Of a DNA stretch of 64,000 nt, positions 60,554 to 64,000 are shown in pieces (position 1 is the first letter of the stretch; every line of letters starts with the position of its first letter). The translations under genes were made by a program, and so were the position numbers. The stretch is taken from the NCBI RefSeq assembly GCF_000732195.1, contig NZ_JNNU01000004.1, positions 310,001-374,000 on the forward strand. Reading direction: 5' to 3'. The notes under the pieces were generated by a model that was given only the letters and a program-made list of their open reading frames with translations, was not told the origin of the DNA and did not search any database. This DNA comes from Neorhizobium vignae (GTDB lineage: Bacteria > Pseudomonadota > Alphaproteobacteria > Rhizobiales > Rhizobiaceae).

Positions 60554-60575
60554 TTTCGCTGAGCTGTCAGCGAAA
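60554..60575. terminator. Hairpin after the 344-aa gene
   Basis: Perfect 9-bp stem TTTCGCTGA (60554-60562) / TCAGCGAAA (60567-60575) with a 4-nt loop, 50 bp after the stop. No T run on the plus strand. Confidence 0.5.
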
Positions 60576-60743
60576 GGTGGAGCCCGTTAGCGAGTTGTTA
60601 ACCTTTTTGCCCCACAGTCATGTCTGTGTATCGGCACTGGCGACGCCATGAGGCGTTCCGGTCGCAACGCCGCTCGTTGCGAAAAGACAAGAATCCGTTC
60701 AGCCGAGCTGTCCTATCGTCTCTATCAGACATTGGAGCGGACG

Positions 60744-62402
60744 ATGCTGCCCCCGGTTCGTACCAGTTCATTCGTTGACTATCAGACACCGTCGCAGCAA
60801 CCGATGCTGCGTCAGCGGATCGACGTGGCCAATACCGCGGCGAACAGCGGGTTGATCGGTTCCTCGCCGATGTCGGCGGGGCGGCTGGACATTCTCTCGC
60901 TTTCGGCGCAGCTCCAGCTCGCCCAGGGTTTTTCCATCTTCGCCGAAACCATCGGCAGGCTGATCAAGGTCCCTCGCCGCGAAGGCGAAGCATTGGCGGA
61001 TTATGCCCAACGCCTTTCCGAGGCGGTCAAGGGGATGAATCCGGCCGAAAAGGCGGCTCTCGAGCGCACGCTCAACCAGCTCGTCAAGGGCATTTCGCTG
61101 CGCCTGCTCACCGAAATCCTCAACAATCCGGCAGGTCCCGATGCTGCCCGCGTCGCCATACAGCTGGAGACCGCGCAGCTGCTCGAGCGCGACCTCGTGG
61201 CAAAAGCCGTCGTCAGCTCCTATCGGCAGAATGCCGGGGCGGAGCAGGCGCCGAGCATCTTGCCGCAGCCGGCGAACGCGGCGCCATCAGCATCCGGCGG
61301 GACTTCCGTGCCCACCGCCGAAGCCGAGGGCCAGGCCGCGCAGCCCGGCGAGGAAACTGCGGTCGACGGAGCGTCGCCAGAGGCTATGGCTGCGGAGGCG
61401 GCTACGCAGGACCCGGATGCACCGCGGGTTTCGACGGCAACTTCCGGCGCCACTCCAGGCCCGACCATGCTTTCGGCGGAAGCCGAAGCCTCGCCGGCGC
61501 AGACCGGCAACAATGCATCGCAGAGCCCAGAGAACGATCTCGACGCGGCACCCGCGTCGGTGTCCGCGCGGGACGCGGCCGAGCTCCCGGAGAGCGGGAC
61601 GCCAGAGGTTGCAGCCGCCCAGGCCGACGAGACAGCGGAGACCCCATCCGCAACGCGCCCGGACGACGGCCGGCAAACCGCAAGCGCCGCCGGCGATCGA
61701 CGCATGTCTCAGCCCGTGTTTTACGATGGTCCTGCCCTGGCCCGGCTTTCCCAGCGCGGCCTTGAACAGCAAAACGGCGTTCGCGGGCCGAATGCAGAGA
61801 AGCTGGCGAACGAGGCGACGACCATATGGCTCGCGGAAGTGCTTGCCGAGGCCACCAGCGAGCTTCTCGACGGCCTGCCGGTTGCGGCAAGGCAATTGCC
61901 GGAACAGCAGGCGCTGCAGCAGCTGACCGACCAGGAGCTTTTCGGAAAATCCGCCAGCCAGGCGAAAGAGGCCGCGAGCGCCGCCGCGACGAAATCCGGG
62001 CCGCCGATCACCGACGAACCGGCAAGCACCGGTTCAACGGGCGGCACGACAGGTCCCTCCGCGAACGCAGGCAGCCAAGCCGCCGGCGCGACGGAACTCG
62101 CCGAACAGCTGGCGCTCCCGATCGCCCTGCCGCATGCCTTTCGCGAGGGCGTTGCTCTGCCCTACGTCGCCTATCCGCCGGAGGAGCGCGAGCGGGACCC
62201 CGAGGAGCGCAAGACCAAGGCGATCTCGGAAACCGACGAGGACGGCGAACAGCAGCATTCGGCCGGCGAGCAGGCGTTCAGCGACGATCACCCGGACGAC
62301 GACCACGCCCAGGACGACGAGAGCGACGACGCTTCGAAGGAAGCCGTCGAAGATGCCGACCGGGCCAACGATCTCTATTGGCGCATGGCCGGCTGGACGT
62401 AA
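60744..62402 (+). CDS. Uncharacterised protein with Ala-rich disordered middle (552 aa)
   Basis: A 552-residue protein of unknown family. Residues ~30-160 form a compact helical domain (LDILSLSAQLQLAQGFSIFAETIGRLIKV and LNQLVKGISLRLLTEILNNP). A ~200-residue Ala/Glu/Pro/Ser-rich disordered region follows. Residues ~330-460 are again helical (LARLSQRGLEQQ, WLAEVLAEATSELLDGLPVAARQL), and the C-terminus is very acidic (DDHPDDDHAQDDESDD) before DLYWRMAGWT. No signal peptide. The start at 60744 has GGAG upstream; the frame is open back to 60648. The shape recalls FliK-like or scaffold proteins, but there is no firm match. Confidence 0.72.
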   Translation: MLPPVRTSSFVDYQTPSQQPMLRQRIDVANTAANSGLIGSSPMSAGRLDILSLSAQLQLAQGFSIFAETIGRLIKVPRREGEALADYAQRLSEAVKGMNPAEKAALERTLNQLVKGISLRLLTEILNNPAGPDAARVAIQLETAQLLERDLVAKAVVSSYRQNAGAEQAPSILPQPANAAPSASGGTSVPTAEAEGQAAQPGEETAVDGASPEAMAAEAATQDPDAPRVSTATSGATPGPTMLSAEAEASPAQTGNNASQSPENDLDAAPASVSARDAAELPESGTPEVAAAQADETAETPSATRPDDGRQTASAAGDRRMSQPVFYDGPALARLSQRGLEQQNGVRGPNAEKLANEATTIWLAEVLAEATSELLDGLPVAARQLPEQQALQQLTDQELFGKSASQAKEAASAAATKSGPPITDEPASTGSTGGTTGPSANAGSQAAGATELAEQLALPIALPHAFREGVALPYVAYPPEERERDPEERKTKAISETDEDGEQQHSAGEQAFSDDHPDDDHAQDDESDDASKEAVEDADRANDLYWRMAGWT

Positions 62403-62428
62403 TTCGATCCATGAAAACTGCGCATGAA

Positions 62429-62459
62429 AAAACCGCCGGACTTGCATCCGGCGGTTTTT
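62429..62459. terminator. Bidirectional terminator between the 552-aa gene and rpsA
   Basis: AACCGCCGGA (62431-62440) pairs with TCCGGCGGTT (62447-62456), flanked by A and T runs on both sides, so it can stop transcription in both directions. Confidence 0.9.
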
Positions 62460-62479
62460 GATTCTCAGAGAAGCTTCGA

Positions 62480-64000
62480 TTACTCGTTGCTGCCGCGGTT
62501 CTTCAGAGCCGCACCAAGGATGTCGCCGAGCGAAGCGCCGCTGTCGGACGAACCGAACTGAGCGACTGCTTCCTTCTCTTCTGCGATCTCGAGAGCCTTG
62601 ATCGACAGCATGACCTTGCGGTCCTTCTTGGAGAAGTTGACGACGCGGGCATCGAAGACCTGGCCGACCGAGAAACGCTCCGGACGCTGATCGTCGCGAT
62701 CGCGTGCCAGGTCGTTGCGGCGGATGAACGAGGTGATGTCCTCGTGGTTGACGAGCTTCACTTCCACGCCACCGTCGTTGACGGCGATGACTTCGCACGA
62801 GACGACGGCGTTCTTGCGCAGTTCGCCGGAAGCAGCGGCGTCGCCAACCGAGTCCTTGCCGAGCTGCTTGATGCCGAGCGAGATGCGCTCCTTGTCGACG
62901 TCCACATCGAGAACGACAGCCTTGACGACGTCGCCCTTGTTGAACTCCTCGATGACCTGTTCGCCCGGACGGTTCCAGTCGAGGTCGGAGAGGTGGACCA
63001 TGCCGTCAACGTCGCCTTCGAGGCCGATGAACAGGCCGAATTCGGTCTTGTTCTTGACTTCGCCTTCGACTTCAGTGCCGGCCGGATGGCTGTAGGCAAA
63101 TGCCTGCCACGGATTTTCGAGCGTCTGCTTCAGGCCAAGCGAGATACGGCGCTTGGACGGATCGACTTCGAGAACGACCACGTCAACATCCTGCGTCGTG
63201 GACAGGATCTTGCCGGGATGAACGTTCTTCTTGGTCCAGGACATTTCGGAAATGTGGATGAGGCCTTCGATGCCCGGCTCCAGCTCGACGAATGCACCGT
63301 AGTCGGTGATGTTCGTGACGGTACCGGAAATCTTCTTGCCGACTGGATACTTGGCGGCAATGCCATCCCACGGATCCGACTCGAGCTGCTTCATGCCGAG
63401 CGAGATGCGGTGGGTTTCCTGGTTGATGCGGATGATCTGTACCTTGACCTGCTGGCCGATGGACAGGATTTCCGACGGATGGTTCACACGGCGCCATGCC
63501 ATGTCAGTGACGTGCAGGAGGCCGTCGATGCCGCCGAGGTCAACGAACGCACCGTAATCGGTGATGTTCTTGACGACGCCGTCAACAACCTGGCCTTCTT
63601 CGAGGTTCTGAACGATTTCAGAACGCTGCTCGGCGCGGGACTCTTCGAGAACCGTGCGGCGCGAAACCACGATGTTGCCGCGGCGCTTGTCCATCTTGAG
63701 GATTTCGAAGGGCTGCGGGTTGTGCATGAGCGGGGTGACGTCGCGGATCGGACGGATGTCGACCTGCGAACGCGGCAGGAAGGCAACGGCGCCGTCGAGA
63801 TCGACGGTGAAGCCACCCTTGACCTGGTTGAAGATAACGCCTTCGACGCGCTCGCCAGCTTCGAACTTGAGTTCGAGCTTGACCCAGCTCTCTTCGCGGC
63901 GAGCCTTCTCGCGCGACAGAACTGCTTCGCCCAGCGCGTTTTCGATGCGCTCGACGTAAACTTCGACTTCGTCGCCGACCTTCAGCGAACCGTCCTTGCC
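62480..64000 (-). CDS. rpsA: 30S ribosomal protein S1 (partial, start beyond window)
   Basis: The minus-strand frame is open to the window edge, giving the last ~506 residues of S1. Repeated S1 RNA-binding domains are visible, e.g. VDGVVKNITDYGAFVDLGGI, ISGTVTNITDYGAFVELEPG and VEGEVKNKTEFGLFIGLEGD, each followed by a V/I-H-x-S/T-D/E-M-x-W type strand. S1 binds mRNA leaders on the 30S subunit and is needed for initiation on structured or weak-SD mRNAs. The first ~60 residues and the promoter lie beyond 64000. Confidence 0.97.
   Translation of the reverse strand, partial: GKDGSLKVGDEVEVYVERIENALGEAVLSREKARREESWVKLELKFEAGERVEGVIFNQVKGGFTVDLDGAVAFLPRSQVDIRPIRDVTPLMHNPQPFEILKMDKRRGNIVVSRRTVLEESRAEQRSEIVQNLEEGQVVDGVVKNITDYGAFVDLGGIDGLLHVTDMAWRRVNHPSEILSIGQQVKVQIIRINQETHRISLGMKQLESDPWDGIAAKYPVGKKISGTVTNITDYGAFVELEPGIEGLIHISEMSWTKKNVHPGKILSTTQDVDVVVLEVDPSKRRISLGLKQTLENPWQAFAYSHPAGTEVEGEVKNKTEFGLFIGLEGDVDGMVHLSDLDWNRPGEQVIEEFNKGDVVKAVVLDVDVDKERISLGIKQLGKDSVGDAAASGELRKNAVVSCEVIAVNDGGVEVKLVNHEDITSFIRRNDLARDRDDQRPERFSVGQVFDARVVNFSKKDRKVMLSIKALEIAEEKEAVAQFGSSDSGASLGDILGAALKNRGSNE

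Overview
The window is core chromosome of an alphaproteobacterium of the Rhizobiaceae (Rhizobium, Agrobacterium, Neorhizobium or Sinorhizobium-like). The evidence is high GC, alphaproteobacterial versions of housekeeping proteins, and gene order: polA beside a MarR gene with a small RNA between them, dnaK-dnaJ, SRP RNA-dnaX-ybaB-recR, and rimP-nusA-ylxR-infB. No phage, insertion sequence, CRISPR array, tRNA or rRNA gene was seen. Species cannot be fixed from the sequence alone.

Layout. 1-1161: end of a phosphonate (phn) operon and a small unknown gene. 1171-6525: polA, an alpha-r7-like sRNA, marR and an M20 peptidase. 6526-7685: cspA, hairpins, and the first of two three-hairpin anti-Shine-Dalgarno sRNAs. 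7686-10620: a YbaK-like deacylase, then seven small minus-strand genes, several behind promoters matching the alphaproteobacterial general-stress sigma factor EcfG/RpoE2 (GGAAC-N16/17-CGTT). 10818-16624: a class A penicillin-binding protein, dnaK and dnaJ. 16693-22199: a nitrilase-family protein, a LysE exporter, LtrA, slyX, a cupin and a globin-coupled chemoreceptor. 22514-24952: recF-moeB-GNAT. 24953-34539: central metabolism and repair genes (2-hydroxyacid dehydrogenase, PfkB kinase, AEC transporter, cytochrome c, kdsB, pheA, VOC protein, WYL regulator, nudC, HIT protein). 34621-38943: SRP RNA, dnaX, ybaB, LysE, MOSC, recR. 38962-42521: a lytic transglycosylase with a repeat element in its 5' end, a GNAT and an MFS exporter. 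42613-48711: the rimP-nusA-ylxR-infB operon, with promoter and leader terminator. 48726-53992: a decayed gene, a kduD-like SDR, exbB-exbD-tonB and an Ldh-family dehydrogenase. 53989-58244: a His-rich FtsX-type ABC exporter set with a Tat-exported DUF3299 protein, then an alkaline phosphatase behind a Pho box. 58380-64000: the second anti-SD sRNA, RNase D, two large uncharacterised acidic or disordered proteins, and partial rpsA.

The most interesting material is regulatory. Two roughly 120-nt sRNA genes each display CCUCCUCCC in all three hairpin loops and share a TGC-rich upstream element at the same distance. A compact stress-promoter island encodes small membrane and soluble proteins. A repeat element appears to have supplied a ribosome binding site and start codon to a secreted lytic transglycosylase. 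The infB ribosome binding site is buried in a hairpin, and the intergenic region 3' of pheA holds interleaved complementary arms able to form a pseudoknot. All of these are read from sequence only; no search or folding program was run.
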